DNA of 64,000 bases from Cytobacillus stercorigallinarum (lineage in GTDB: Bacteria > Bacillota > Bacilli > Bacillales > Cytobacillaceae): contig NZ_JACSQT010000009.1 of assembly GCF_014836495.1 (NCBI RefSeq), positions 1 through 64,000 of the forward strand, written 5' to 3'. Every line of letters begins with the position of its first letter. Position 1 is the first letter of the stretch. Shown here piece after piece: positions 27,160 to 35,781 of the stretch. Position numbers and translations under genes: made by a program. The notes under the pieces are model-generated. The model was not told the DNA's origin and made no database searches. It was given only the letters and a program-made list of their open reading frames with translations.

Positions 27160-28337
27160 ACGGGATCTTTCTCATACTTCCTTTTAGCCATTTGGTAACC
27201 TACTTGAATATGTCTCACTGCTGATTCTGCACAGTCAGAGATAAGGTGTGCTGCTTCTTCCATCGCTTTTTCCATTGTGGTCGGTTTTTGCATGATGCTC
27301 ATATAGGCATCAATCCCGTTTTGATAATTTACTTGTGCATCTTTTCCAATCGTACCGGTTATTGCAACCACTGGTATTGCTAATTTTTTTGCCATTCTTG
27401 CCACTTCTGCTGGGATTTTTCCGTTAGGCGTTTGACTATCTAAACAACCCTCAGCCGTTAAAACGAGATCCGCTCCTTTTAGATGCTCTTCAATATGAAT
27501 ATATTTCAAGATAAGCTCATATCGGGGAAATAACTTTGCACCAGCAAAGGCGATCAGCCCTGCCCCTAACCCACCAGATGCTCCGCTTCCAGGAAGTTCG
27601 CTTACGTTTAGCCCTATTGTCTGTTCTATCATTTCGGCATAATGCGCGAGTCCATTCGCCAACACTTCTACTTCACGATCTGTCGCACCTTTTTGTGGAC
27701 CAAATACATGGGCAACGCCTGTTGAACCACATAATTGATTTTGCCAGTTGCACGCTACATTCATTCTCACACGAGAAAGCCGCTTATCGATATTCGTCGT
27801 ATCAATAAAGGCAATTTCATGCAACCCTCCCCCACCAACAACATTAATCACTTCCTTATTACGATTGAGAAACTTTACACCTAGCGCTTGCGCCATGCCC
27901 GCTCCTCCATCAGAAGTGCCTGAGTCGCCACAACCGAACAAAATTTGATCCACTTGTAAATCTAAAGCAGCTTTGATTAATTCACCCACTCCATAAGTAG
28001 TCGTATATAAGGGGTTGCGTAGATGTGGGGGAACCATTTTAAGCCCTGCAATGGCAGCCATTTCAATGACAGCAGTTCTCTGTTTATTCTCCTCTTCATA
28101 TACCCCAAAGTAGGTTGAGACCTTTGTTCCAACAGGTCCTGTTGCTTCAAGATGAAACAGTTTTCCTTTTTTTATTTTTATAATGGTTTTTACAAAGCCT
28201 TCTCCACCATCAACCATAGGAATCACAACCGTATGTACAGTTGGACTATAACGCTGAACCCCTTTATTCATCGCGTTTGCCACTTCTTCTGCTTCCAAAC
28301 ATTCCTTAAACCCCGAGGGGACAATCACAACCTTCAT
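27156..28337 (-). CDS. glxK: Glycerate kinase (GarK/GlxK family)
   Basis: 393 residues. 'VVIVPSGFKECLEAEEVANAMNKG', 'VVIPMVDGGEGFV', 'LFGCGDSGTSDGGAGMAQALG' and the late 'LTAEGCLDSQT' are hallmark stretches of the glycerate kinase type-1 family. It phosphorylates glycerate to 2- or 3-phosphoglycerate in the cytosol. The start has GGAGGAAGAG upstream. It forms an overlapping two-gene operon with the permease, a self-contained glycerate uptake and activation unit. Confidence 0.9.
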   Translation of the reverse strand: MKVVIVPSGFKECLEAEEVANAMNKGVQRYSPTVHTVVIPMVDGGEGFVKTIIKIKKGKLFHLEATGPVGTKVSTYFGVYEEENKQRTAVIEMAAIAGLKMVPPHLRNPLYTTTYGVGELIKAALDLQVDQILFGCGDSGTSDGGAGMAQALGVKFLNRNKEVINVVGGGGLHEIAFIDTTNIDKRLSRVRMNVACNWQNQLCGSTGVAHVFGPQKGATDREVEVLANGLAHYAEMIEQTIGLNVSELPGSGASGGLGAGLIAFAGAKLFPRYELILKYIHIEEHLKGADLVLTAEGCLDSQTPNGKIPAEVARMAKKLAIPVVAITGTIGKDAQVNYQNGIDAYMSIMQKPTTMEKAMEEAAHLISDCAESAVRHIQVGYQMAKRKYEKDPV

Positions 28338-28528
28338 TTCTCTTCCTCCTGAAATTCTTTATTAAGGTAAAAGCTTCTTTACTTTCCTGTTTCTAACAAT
28401 AAAGAGTCATGATGAGGAGAGGATGAATAAATAATGAGAATATGATTAAAATTAAATAAAAAATTCAGATAATAAAACCAATCTTTGGAAAAATAAACAA
28501 ACAAGGTGTTGATTCTTCCCTTGTATAC

Positions 28529-28563
28529 AAAAAGGGTGAACACATATCGTGTCACCCTTTTTT
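28529..28563 (-). terminator. Terminator after LRR surface-protein gene
   Basis: Symmetric hairpin (AAAAAGGGTGA...CACCCTTTTTT) with an inner ACAC/GTGT pairing. It could act in both directions. Confidence 0.9.
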
Positions 28564-28565
28564 CC

Positions 28566-31500
28566 TTATTTCACTGCCGGACGTTTTTTTCTTGCAACAA
28601 GAAACATGATCGCTCCTGCAAGCAATATCGCCATGCCCATTACTAAATAGTTATAGCTGTTGGTTGACGTATTCGGTAGGGCTTTACCTGTTTTCTCCTC
28701 TGGTTTGGCGCCAGATTTCATTTGCTCCTTTTTCCCTTTGATGACATCTGCTGGTGTTTTACCATCAGTTGGTTTTTTGTTGCCATTGTCTGGGTCTGGC
28801 TTTTTCGTTGGTGGCGGAGGAGTATTGCCCTCGGCCGGTCCGTCTTCTACTGCTGTTGTTGTTGCTTCTGCATAAGTATAACCAAGGATTTCATATTCTT
28901 CGTCATATGCCATCAATTCAATTGTGTAGGTTGTGTCTTTCTCAAGTTCTGTCCAAATATGTGAGAGTGTATCAGCATCTACGATTTCATACTCTTCGCC
29001 ATTTAGAGAGATTTCATATTCATAGACTGAACCTTCACCATCGTATACCCATTCTGTTTCAATAGCATCTTCTTTTGCTTCTACTTTTGTGAAATAGAGG
29101 TCTTCACTAATCGTGAATACATAATCGAAATAGATTTCAATTTCTTCTCCGTCTGCATTTAATGCAGCAATAGCCACTTCATATGGTGTTCCCGGAGAAA
29201 GTCCAGTAAATACGTAACTAGATTCTGTTCCTGATACGGTATCTACTAATTCCCCATCTATATACAATTCATAATCTGCTACTTCTTCTTCCCCGGTATA
29301 TTCCCATTCTGCATAAATTGAATCATGCGTCGTTGTTAAAGAGGTAAAACTTAAGTTCCCCATTTCTTCTTCATAGAAAACTTCCACACCGCGCATTCTT
29401 AATTCTTTAATCACTTCCATCGCTTTCGACCCTTCGGAAATGTCAAGCGTTGGGACAGAAATGAAAGAGACAAGAGCTAAGTAAGGTAAATCCAGTAATG
29501 GCGAAATATCCGTAATAGCTGTTTCATCCATAGCTAAAAATAATAGATTATTACCATTCTTTAGTGGCGTAATGTCAGTAATGGCATTACCTGAAATAAT
29601 GAGACCTTGTAAAACATGGGCATTCTCAGAATTTAACCAATCAAGATTCGTCATATTTGTATAATCTGCAAGTAAAAATAATAACTGTAATTTCGCTAGC
29701 GGTTGGAAATCACTAATTGGATTTTCCGAAACGATTAAAAATTGCAGGTTAGCTGCTTTTTCAATTCCTTTAAGACTCGTAAGTTCATTATCAAAGAGTG
29801 ATAATTCGATTAAACTACTTGGCAGAGCAGGGAGCTTCTTATATCCATTGCTATCTGCTGTAAGCGATTGTAAGTTAGGTAAACCTTGTATTGGTGATAA
29901 ATCGAGTCCAGTATTGTAGGACGCAACAAGCATATTCAAGTTTGTTAAGCCCGACAATGGTTTTAAATCTTTCACTTTCGTGTCATCAATATATAGTACT
30001 GATAATTTACTTAAGTCTTTAATCGCTGTTAAATCGCTGACTGGGTTTCCTGTTATAGAAAGCTCTTCAAGGTTAGTAGCCAGTTCTAGCCCAGCTAAAT
30101 TCCGAATGCCTTCATAATCAACATACAGTGAAGTTAAATTTTTCATATCACTTTCATAAATGTCACGGCTAATGCCAAGAGTCATCTTAATCATGTCTCT
30201 TAACCCTTTGTCTTTAATCGACACTTTTTTTCCTTCAGGTAATTGAGCCGTTTTTACATCCATCGTTGCTCGACCAATTAATTGTTTACCTTCATAAGCC
30301 TTAATAACGATATGATAGGTTGTATCTGCCTTTAAATTTTTAAATACATGTTCTTCCAGGTCAGATACTTTCGTTTCTTTCCCATCTATAGAAACAATAT
30401 AATGATCTGGGTACAAATTGATATTGGCTTCAGGCCAGAAACTCCAGTACACTTGGATACTTGATTCATTGACAAATCCACGCTCTAACATCATATTTAC
30501 ATCATCTGCTTCATTGCTGTACACAGCTACGCCTTTTGCTGTTAAATCTTTCAGTACAGCTTGCGCTGAAGCATTTTCACCAATCCAAGGTAAGCCATAA
30601 GCATAAACTGTTTGAAGATTCGTTAATTTCTTAAGAAAATCCAGGTTGGCTAGTGAAGTATGAGAAATATTTAACTCTACTAAACTTGTGCTAAAAATAC
30701 TTGTATCTGTAATAGTTAACCCTGTGACATCAAGGTCTTTTAACTGTGTTAATGCTTTGATTGGTGTTAAATCAACAATGTCATTATAACCGAGATGCAA
30801 TGTTTCTAAATTGGTCGCAAATTGTAATCCCTCAATGGAAGTTACCCATAAATTCGAGATTGATAGACTGGTTAAACCGTTTAAATCAGCTTGATAGATA
30901 TCGCGCTTTAACCCTAATTCGTCTTTAATTGCTTGCTCAAGAACTTTGTCTTCGAATGAAATAACTTCTCCTGTCGGTGCTGCCGATGTTGTTACTTCTA
31001 CCTCTGCTGAGGAAACGACTTTACCTTTTTGAATGCCTTCTACTTTCACTTTATATGTCGTTGCAGGGGTTAATTTCGTTAAGGCATAAGTTGTTTTATT
31101 TGGTGAAACGACTTCTTTTAAATTGTTATCAACGTATAATTTAAATTCATCAACATCCACTAAACTCCATGAGATGTCAGCTGTTGTATCGGTTATCTTA
31201 TGAGCAGTCATATTCAATGTAGGGACAGTTTCCTCTTGTGCTGCCGCTTCTTCATCAACTACTTGTTCCTCTTCCTCAACAACGGTTCCCTCTTCTTTTG
31301 CCGACTCTTCACTAGCTTCCTCTTCTTCAACCGGCACTTCTACCGTTATCGATGTTTCATTACTTTGCACCTTACCTTGTGCAATCGCATAAGTCACTGT
31401 CTCTCCAGGTTTTACCTCAGAATCACTCAATTCATATATGCGATAAACGCCATCTTCTCCAGGTTGTTCTTGACTCATTTCTGGTTCGCTGGCAAGAACC

Positions 31501-31760
31501 GAACGTTCTCCATTTTTAACGAGCGTGAACAATTCTGCATTTTCATTTGCAGCTTCTTCATATTTCACTCGCCATTTCAGTTGCACTTTTCCGTCTAAAT
31601 ATTCTGGATTTTGTAATTGGATTTCTAATGGTTGTTCTACATCAGTTGTTCCTGGTGATGTCGGTGTTTCCTCCGTACTCTCTGTCTCCGCTAGGACGGA
31701 TGCAGGGATGAAAGAAAAAACGAGCATCATGGATAAAAGTAGATGGATAAATTTTTTCAT
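28566..31760 (-). CDS. Sortase-anchored leucine-rich-repeat surface protein with Fn3-like domains
   Basis: 1064 residues from ATG 31760. Signal peptide about 1-24 (FIHLLLSMMLVFSFIPASVLA), then a Glu-rich segment (about 125-175), a Fn3-like domain ('ITDTTADISWSLVDVDEFKLYVDN'), a first LRR block (about 260-400, 'LETLHLGYNDIVDLTPIKALTQLKDLDV'), another Fn3-like module, a second LRR block (about 515-770), two more Fn3-like modules, a Pro/Lys linker and a C-terminal LPNTS sorting motif with hydrophobic segment and RKKRP tail. Internalin-like layout; probably an adhesin. Two candidate Spo0A boxes lie upstream. Confidence 0.9.
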   Translation of the reverse strand: MKKFIHLLLSMMLVFSFIPASVLAETESTEETPTSPGTTDVEQPLEIQLQNPEYLDGKVQLKWRVKYEEAANENAELFTLVKNGERSVLASEPEMSQEQPGEDGVYRIYELSDSEVKPGETVTYAIAQGKVQSNETSITVEVPVEEEEASEESAKEEGTVVEEEEQVVDEEAAAQEETVPTLNMTAHKITDTTADISWSLVDVDEFKLYVDNNLKEVVSPNKTTYALTKLTPATTYKVKVEGIQKGKVVSSAEVEVTTSAAPTGEVISFEDKVLEQAIKDELGLKRDIYQADLNGLTSLSISNLWVTSIEGLQFATNLETLHLGYNDIVDLTPIKALTQLKDLDVTGLTITDTSIFSTSLVELNISHTSLANLDFLKKLTNLQTVYAYGLPWIGENASAQAVLKDLTAKGVAVYSNEADDVNMMLERGFVNESSIQVYWSFWPEANINLYPDHYIVSIDGKETKVSDLEEHVFKNLKADTTYHIVIKAYEGKQLIGRATMDVKTAQLPEGKKVSIKDKGLRDMIKMTLGISRDIYESDMKNLTSLYVDYEGIRNLAGLELATNLEELSITGNPVSDLTAIKDLSKLSVLYIDDTKVKDLKPLSGLTNLNMLVASYNTGLDLSPIQGLPNLQSLTADSNGYKKLPALPSSLIELSLFDNELTSLKGIEKAANLQFLIVSENPISDFQPLAKLQLLFLLADYTNMTNLDWLNSENAHVLQGLIISGNAITDITPLKNGNNLLFLAMDETAITDISPLLDLPYLALVSFISVPTLDISEGSKAMEVIKELRMRGVEVFYEEEMGNLSFTSLTTTHDSIYAEWEYTGEEEVADYELYIDGELVDTVSGTESSYVFTGLSPGTPYEVAIAALNADGEEIEIYFDYVFTISEDLYFTKVEAKEDAIETEWVYDGEGSVYEYEISLNGEEYEIVDADTLSHIWTELEKDTTYTIELMAYDEEYEILGYTYAEATTTAVEDGPAEGNTPPPPTKKPDPDNGNKKPTDGKTPADVIKGKKEQMKSGAKPEEKTGKALPNTSTNSYNYLVMGMAILLAGAIMFLVARKKRPAVK

Positions 31761-32156
31761 TCCCAATTCCCCTATTCTCTCTATTTTTAGAAATATATCC
31801 CTATCAATACAGATGTATCATATAACAAATGGATGGGCTTGTATAGATATTTACGATAAAATTTTTCGACAACATCCTTTGAAAAAAGGGGTTTTTGTCG
31901 AAATTTCGCCAAGATCGGACAGATTCTTTCATTATTGCTAGAGCTCCCCTTTCAAGCTAATGAAAATTAGAAGGAAAGCAATATATTGGTAGGTTGATTG
32001 TTTGTCCAAATCGGGGGATGATACTATGGGAGATGGTAGGTTGTGAATGAAGATTGGTGGGCGAATTCCTTGCACCGCGATTGTGACTGAAACGATGCAC
32101 TTCCTGAGGAGATCGCTCAGTCCTTAACACTAGTTTTGAAATCATCGTACAAGATA
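31761..32156. other. Intergenic region upstream of LRR gene
   Basis: No credible gene; the short minus-strand frame at 31957-32181 shows no ribosome site or domain. It contains the two inverted candidate Spo0A boxes (31864-31903) and a GGTAGGTTG direct repeat (about 31988 and 32034). Confidence 0.5.
31864..31903. promoter_or_regulatory. Inverted pair of candidate Spo0A boxes
   Basis: TTTCGACAA at 31864-31872 and TTGTCGAAA at 31895-31903 each contain the full 7-base 0A box TGTCGAA, in opposite orientation, 31 bp apart. They lie about 105-145 bp before the LRR gene start. On the minus strand the proximal box forms a TTGTCG hexamer 17 nt before TATCTA, possibly overlapping a -35. Confidence 0.6.
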
Positions 32157-32186
32157 AAAAGGCTGGAAACCAGCGTTCCAACCTTC
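32157..32186 (-). terminator. Terminator after penicillin-binding protein gene
   Basis: Stem AAGGCTGGAA / TTCCAACCTT (including G-T pairs) followed by TTTTT on the minus strand. Confidence 0.8.
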
Positions 32187-32201
32187 AAACCTTTTACTTT
32201 A

Positions 32202-34214
32202 TTAGAAACGATCCTTGTTTCTCTCAAATGTATTTTTCACTTTTTCAATGACGATTTTGCTGCCGCCTTGTTCTTCGACGCCTTCAACCATCATTGAGAT
32301 AAGTAGCTGAGGGTCCTCTGGGTTATAGGCAACAAACCAACCGTTTTCTTTGCCCTCTTCATCAGCGGTCTGTTTCAGTTCCGCTGTCCCCGTTTTCCCT
32401 GCTAGCGGGTAGCCTTCAATACGTGCCGTACGTGCTGTACCGCCTGATTCGTTCACTACTTTACTCATCGCTTCAGATACAATTTTAACAGTATCTTCAT
32501 CAATTATATTTTCCTTCCATACTTGGCTCTTTTCTTCCCCATCCATGAGCAAGATTGGTTTAATCATTGACCCATTATTGATAAAAGGTGTATAAGAGGT
32601 AGCCAAGTGAAGGATACTCATTTCAACATGTCCTTGCCCATAACCGGAATCGGCAATTAATGTCTCTTTATCTAGTTTGCCGATTGTAGAAGATTCGAGT
32701 GGATAGGCAAAGGGAATATCTTCAGCAAAGCCAAATTCTTTTAATCCAGCAGTTAATTTGTCTTTTCCTAGCTCTAATGCTGCCCTTGCAAAATAAATAT
32801 TATCCGAATACATCATCGCCAAATCGAAATTGACTGGCTTTCCAGGGTCACTTACCCTTGTGATTCGGTAATCACCCCAGCGATTATCATCCGGCCACTG
32901 CAAACCCTTCACTGCCATTGTATCTTCTGGTTTAATGGCTCCTTCTTTTAATGCAAGCGCACCTGTTATTGGTTTAATCACGGAACCTGGTGCATACGTG
33001 TGTTGAAAACGATTCAAGAATGGATTATCACCACTCTCTTCTAGCTCTTCTAATTGAGAGGCAGAGTATCCAAGAGTTGCTTGATTTGGATCGAATCCTG
33101 GACTAGAGACAAGTGCCAGTGTCTCACCCGTAACAGGGTCGATGGCAGCCGCAGTGCCCGGCTTATGATCCAGTTCTTTGTACAAATCCTCTTGTAATGT
33201 GAGGTCAATAGTTAACTGAACGTTGCTACCATGTTCTACTGCTTTTTCGGCCACAACTACCTCTGAACCGTCCTCTTTCTTAATTCCAATTAAGACACCA
33301 TTTGAACCGCGCAGCTTTTCCTCATATACTTTCTCTAAGCCGCGACGGCCGATGACATCATTACTGCCATATCCTTTTCCTTCGTGTTCCTCCAAGTCTT
33401 CAGCTGTCACTTGAGCAACATTACCAATTAAGTGTGAGGCCGCCTCGCCGCCAGGGTATACTCGTCCTTCAATATCCTTTTTCAATACACCTGGTATACT
33501 CATCAATTTACTTAATAGCTCTTCTTGATTCGTAGCAATTTTCTTGATTGGCACAAATTGATTCGCCTGTACCCAACTCGCGCCTAATTTATCCTTAACA
33601 GCGTTCTCTGAGATCTCAAGTAATTTTGCCACTTCTTTAACCGTTTCATCTTCAGCGTCCATTTGTTCTGGTACGATGCCAATTTCTAAAATCGTCCCAT
33701 TGAAAGCAAGTGGATCACCTGAACGATCGACAATTTCTCCCCGTTTTGCCTTCACTGAGTTGTATGTAATTTCGTCATTTGGGCCAAGTTCAGGGAAAAT
33801 ATAAGTCGTATCCCATTCAATATACCAATTTTCCTCATCGTCTCTCTCTTCTTTAACTAATGTTGCTTGATGATCAAAGGCAATCTCTCCTGCTAAACTG
33901 TCCATTTTTGCCGAAAATGGTAGTTGTAATGATTGTTGATCTGTATCTAGTTCTTTCTCAGATTTTTTATGTGAAATGTCTAAGTTAGCAATGCCTAAGT
34001 CTGTATATATTTTTTCATAGCGATTGACAAAGTCTTCTTCACTAACGGATGCTTTTGCCTCTTTTGAGAGCATGCCATACATTTTTGCGAACTCTTCCTT
34101 ATTCCAATATTCTATATATTGAGATAACCGTTGTTCTGGATCAACCTCTTTATTGCATGCACTAAGAATGGCTAAAACCGTAATGGCCACAAATAAATAG
34201 ACTATCTTTTTCAT
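32202..34214 (-). CDS. Penicillin-binding protein 3-like transpeptidase lipoprotein
   Basis: 670 residues from ATG 34214 (GGGGGAGAG upstream). A lipoprotein signal 'VAITVLAILSAC' precedes an NTF2-like/MecA N-terminal domain (about 25-145), a PBP dimerisation domain (about 150-330) and a transpeptidase domain with SVIK (APGSVIKP), SDN (MMYSDNIYF) and KTG (GKTGTAELK) motifs. It cross-links peptidoglycan on the outer membrane face and resembles B. subtilis PbpC (PBP3) and PBP2a-type class B proteins. Monocistronic with its own terminator. Confidence 0.9.
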   Translation of the reverse strand: MKKIVYLFVAITVLAILSACNKEVDPEQRLSQYIEYWNKEEFAKMYGMLSKEAKASVSEEDFVNRYEKIYTDLGIANLDISHKKSEKELDTDQQSLQLPFSAKMDSLAGEIAFDHQATLVKEERDDEENWYIEWDTTYIFPELGPNDEITYNSVKAKRGEIVDRSGDPLAFNGTILEIGIVPEQMDAEDETVKEVAKLLEISENAVKDKLGASWVQANQFVPIKKIATNQEELLSKLMSIPGVLKKDIEGRVYPGGEAASHLIGNVAQVTAEDLEEHEGKGYGSNDVIGRRGLEKVYEEKLRGSNGVLIGIKKEDGSEVVVAEKAVEHGSNVQLTIDLTLQEDLYKELDHKPGTAAAIDPVTGETLALVSSPGFDPNQATLGYSASQLEELEESGDNPFLNRFQHTYAPGSVIKPITGALALKEGAIKPEDTMAVKGLQWPDDNRWGDYRITRVSDPGKPVNFDLAMMYSDNIYFARAALELGKDKLTAGLKEFGFAEDIPFAYPLESSTIGKLDKETLIADSGYGQGHVEMSILHLATSYTPFINNGSMIKPILLMDGEEKSQVWKENIIDEDTVKIVSEAMSKVVNESGGTARTARIEGYPLAGKTGTAELKQTADEEGKENGWFVAYNPEDPQLLISMMVEGVEEQGGSKIVIEKVKNTFERNKDRF

Positions 34215-34301
34215 GTCTCTCCCCCTCATCAACCATTTTAACACTATGGCCCATTTCATACCATATATAGAACAATGGTTTCATGGGAACATTTTATGAA
34301 C

Positions 34302-34330
34302 AAAAAAACCGAGCCTTTATAACAGCTCGG
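34302..34330 (-). terminator. Terminator overlapping end of MATE gene
   Basis: Stem CCGAGC / GCTCGG with a 10-nt loop, then TTTTTTT on the minus strand. The stop codon lies in the loop. Confidence 0.85.
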
Positions 34331-35693
34331 GTGCTACTGCTTGTTTTTCCTTTTCTTTATGATGAATAATTTTCAAACGAATGAAGAAACCGATAGCCGC
34401 TGCGGTTAGCCCTACGGAAATACCGATCCAAAAACCATATGCCTCAAGCTTCGTAAAGGCAGCTAAACTATAACCAACTGGAATGCCGATTACCCAATAG
34501 GAAATAAAAGCGATGATAAATGGTATTTTCACATCTTTATAGCCACGTAAGACACCTTGTAGTCCCGCTTGGGCAGCATCTGAAATTTGATAAAAAATAG
34601 CAATAACGAAAAAGTTAGCCGCAAGTAAAATCACTTCTGGGTCATTTGTATAGATGGCGGCAATTTGTTCTTTGAAGAACAACAAGAAGATTGAAGCAAA
34701 GCCCATAAATGCCATTCCACCTAAAACACCAAGCAAACTGTATTTTTTTGCGTTGTCTAAGCGTCTTCCTCCAACCGAGTACCCAATCATAATTGTCATC
34801 GCCATTGATAGACTAAGGGGAATCATAAATAATAAGGAAGTAAAACTAAACGCCACTTGGTTGGCTGCTACTGTAATCGTTGAAAACATCATACCAACTA
34901 AAAGGGTCACAACTGCAAAAATACTAGATTCGAAGAAAATGGTTAATCCTATGGGAATGCCAATAGATAATTGTTCCTTCCACGCTTTTATTGATGGTTT
35001 AAACCACACTTTTCCAATTTGGTAGTTTCTAATCTTTTCGATTTTAAAACTAAGCAATAGACTAATGATTAGAATGAGCCAATACGTAAAGCCTGTTGTA
35101 TAACCCGCACCAATTCCTCCGAGCCTTGGAAAACCAAAGTGGCCAAATACTAAGCAGTAGTTCAAGAATATATTTACGGGTACCGCTAAAATGGTAATGA
35201 TCATTGTGATTTGTGTGAAGCCTTGTGCATCAAAGAAATTCCTTAGCACATTGTATAAAAATAACGGCACAATCCCGATAGATAATCCAAGTAAATAATG
35301 AAAAGCAATATATTCAACATTTGGAGCCAACCCCATTAAACTTAAGATGGGCTCTAAGAAAAATATACCGATTAAAAGTATAACAACTGCAATGATAGCC
35401 GCTAAGTATAACGCCTGTGTCACACTATAGGATATTTTCTCCTTTTTGCCTTGCCCTAGTAAATGCGACACAATTGGGGTTACAGCAAGCATAATCCCAT
35501 TGATTCCTGTAAATACCGGCATCCATATATTGGACCCAATTGCCACTCCAGCCAAATCATCCGTTCCAACACGGCCTGACATCATCGTATCCGTTAAATT
35601 CATTGCATATAGCCCTATTTGTGTCACCATAATCGGCCATAGTACTTGCAAAAATAGCTTAATTTTCTCATTCCACGTTTCTGCATGATACAT
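34317..35693 (-). CDS. MATE-family multidrug/toxin exporter (NorM-like)
   Basis: 458 residues with 12 membrane segments. The start 'QVLWPIMVTQIGLYAMNLTDTMMSGRVGTDDLAGVAIGSNIWMPV' and the second-half repeat 'AANQVAFSFTSLLFMIPLSLSMAMTIMIGYSVG' are characteristic of NorM-type MATE carriers. Cation-driven export of amphiphilic compounds across the cell membrane. Monocistronic. Confidence 0.9.
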   Translation of the reverse strand: MYHAETWNEKIKLFLQVLWPIMVTQIGLYAMNLTDTMMSGRVGTDDLAGVAIGSNIWMPVFTGINGIMLAVTPIVSHLLGQGKKEKISYSVTQALYLAAIIAVVILLIGIFFLEPILSLMGLAPNVEYIAFHYLLGLSIGIVPLFLYNVLRNFFDAQGFTQITMIITILAVPVNIFLNYCLVFGHFGFPRLGGIGAGYTTGFTYWLILIISLLLSFKIEKIRNYQIGKVWFKPSIKAWKEQLSIGIPIGLTIFFESSIFAVVTLLVGMMFSTITVAANQVAFSFTSLLFMIPLSLSMAMTIMIGYSVGGRRLDNAKKYSLLGVLGGMAFMGFASIFLLFFKEQIAAIYTNDPEVILLAANFFVIAIFYQISDAAQAGLQGVLRGYKDVKIPFIIAFISYWVIGIPVGYSLAAFTKLEAYGFWIGISVGLTAAAIGFFIRLKIIHHKEKEKQAVAPELL

Positions 35694-35781
35694 CTTGTAT
35701 TCTATCTCCTGTTTCGTCTCATTTTAGCGATTATTTATTTTAGCACTGGCACGATGTTGTTTCAATCGAACAACAGATGGA

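Noticed and set aside
31957-32181. 74-codon minus-strand frame
   Set aside because: Overlaps the terminator of the PBP gene; composition not protein-like.
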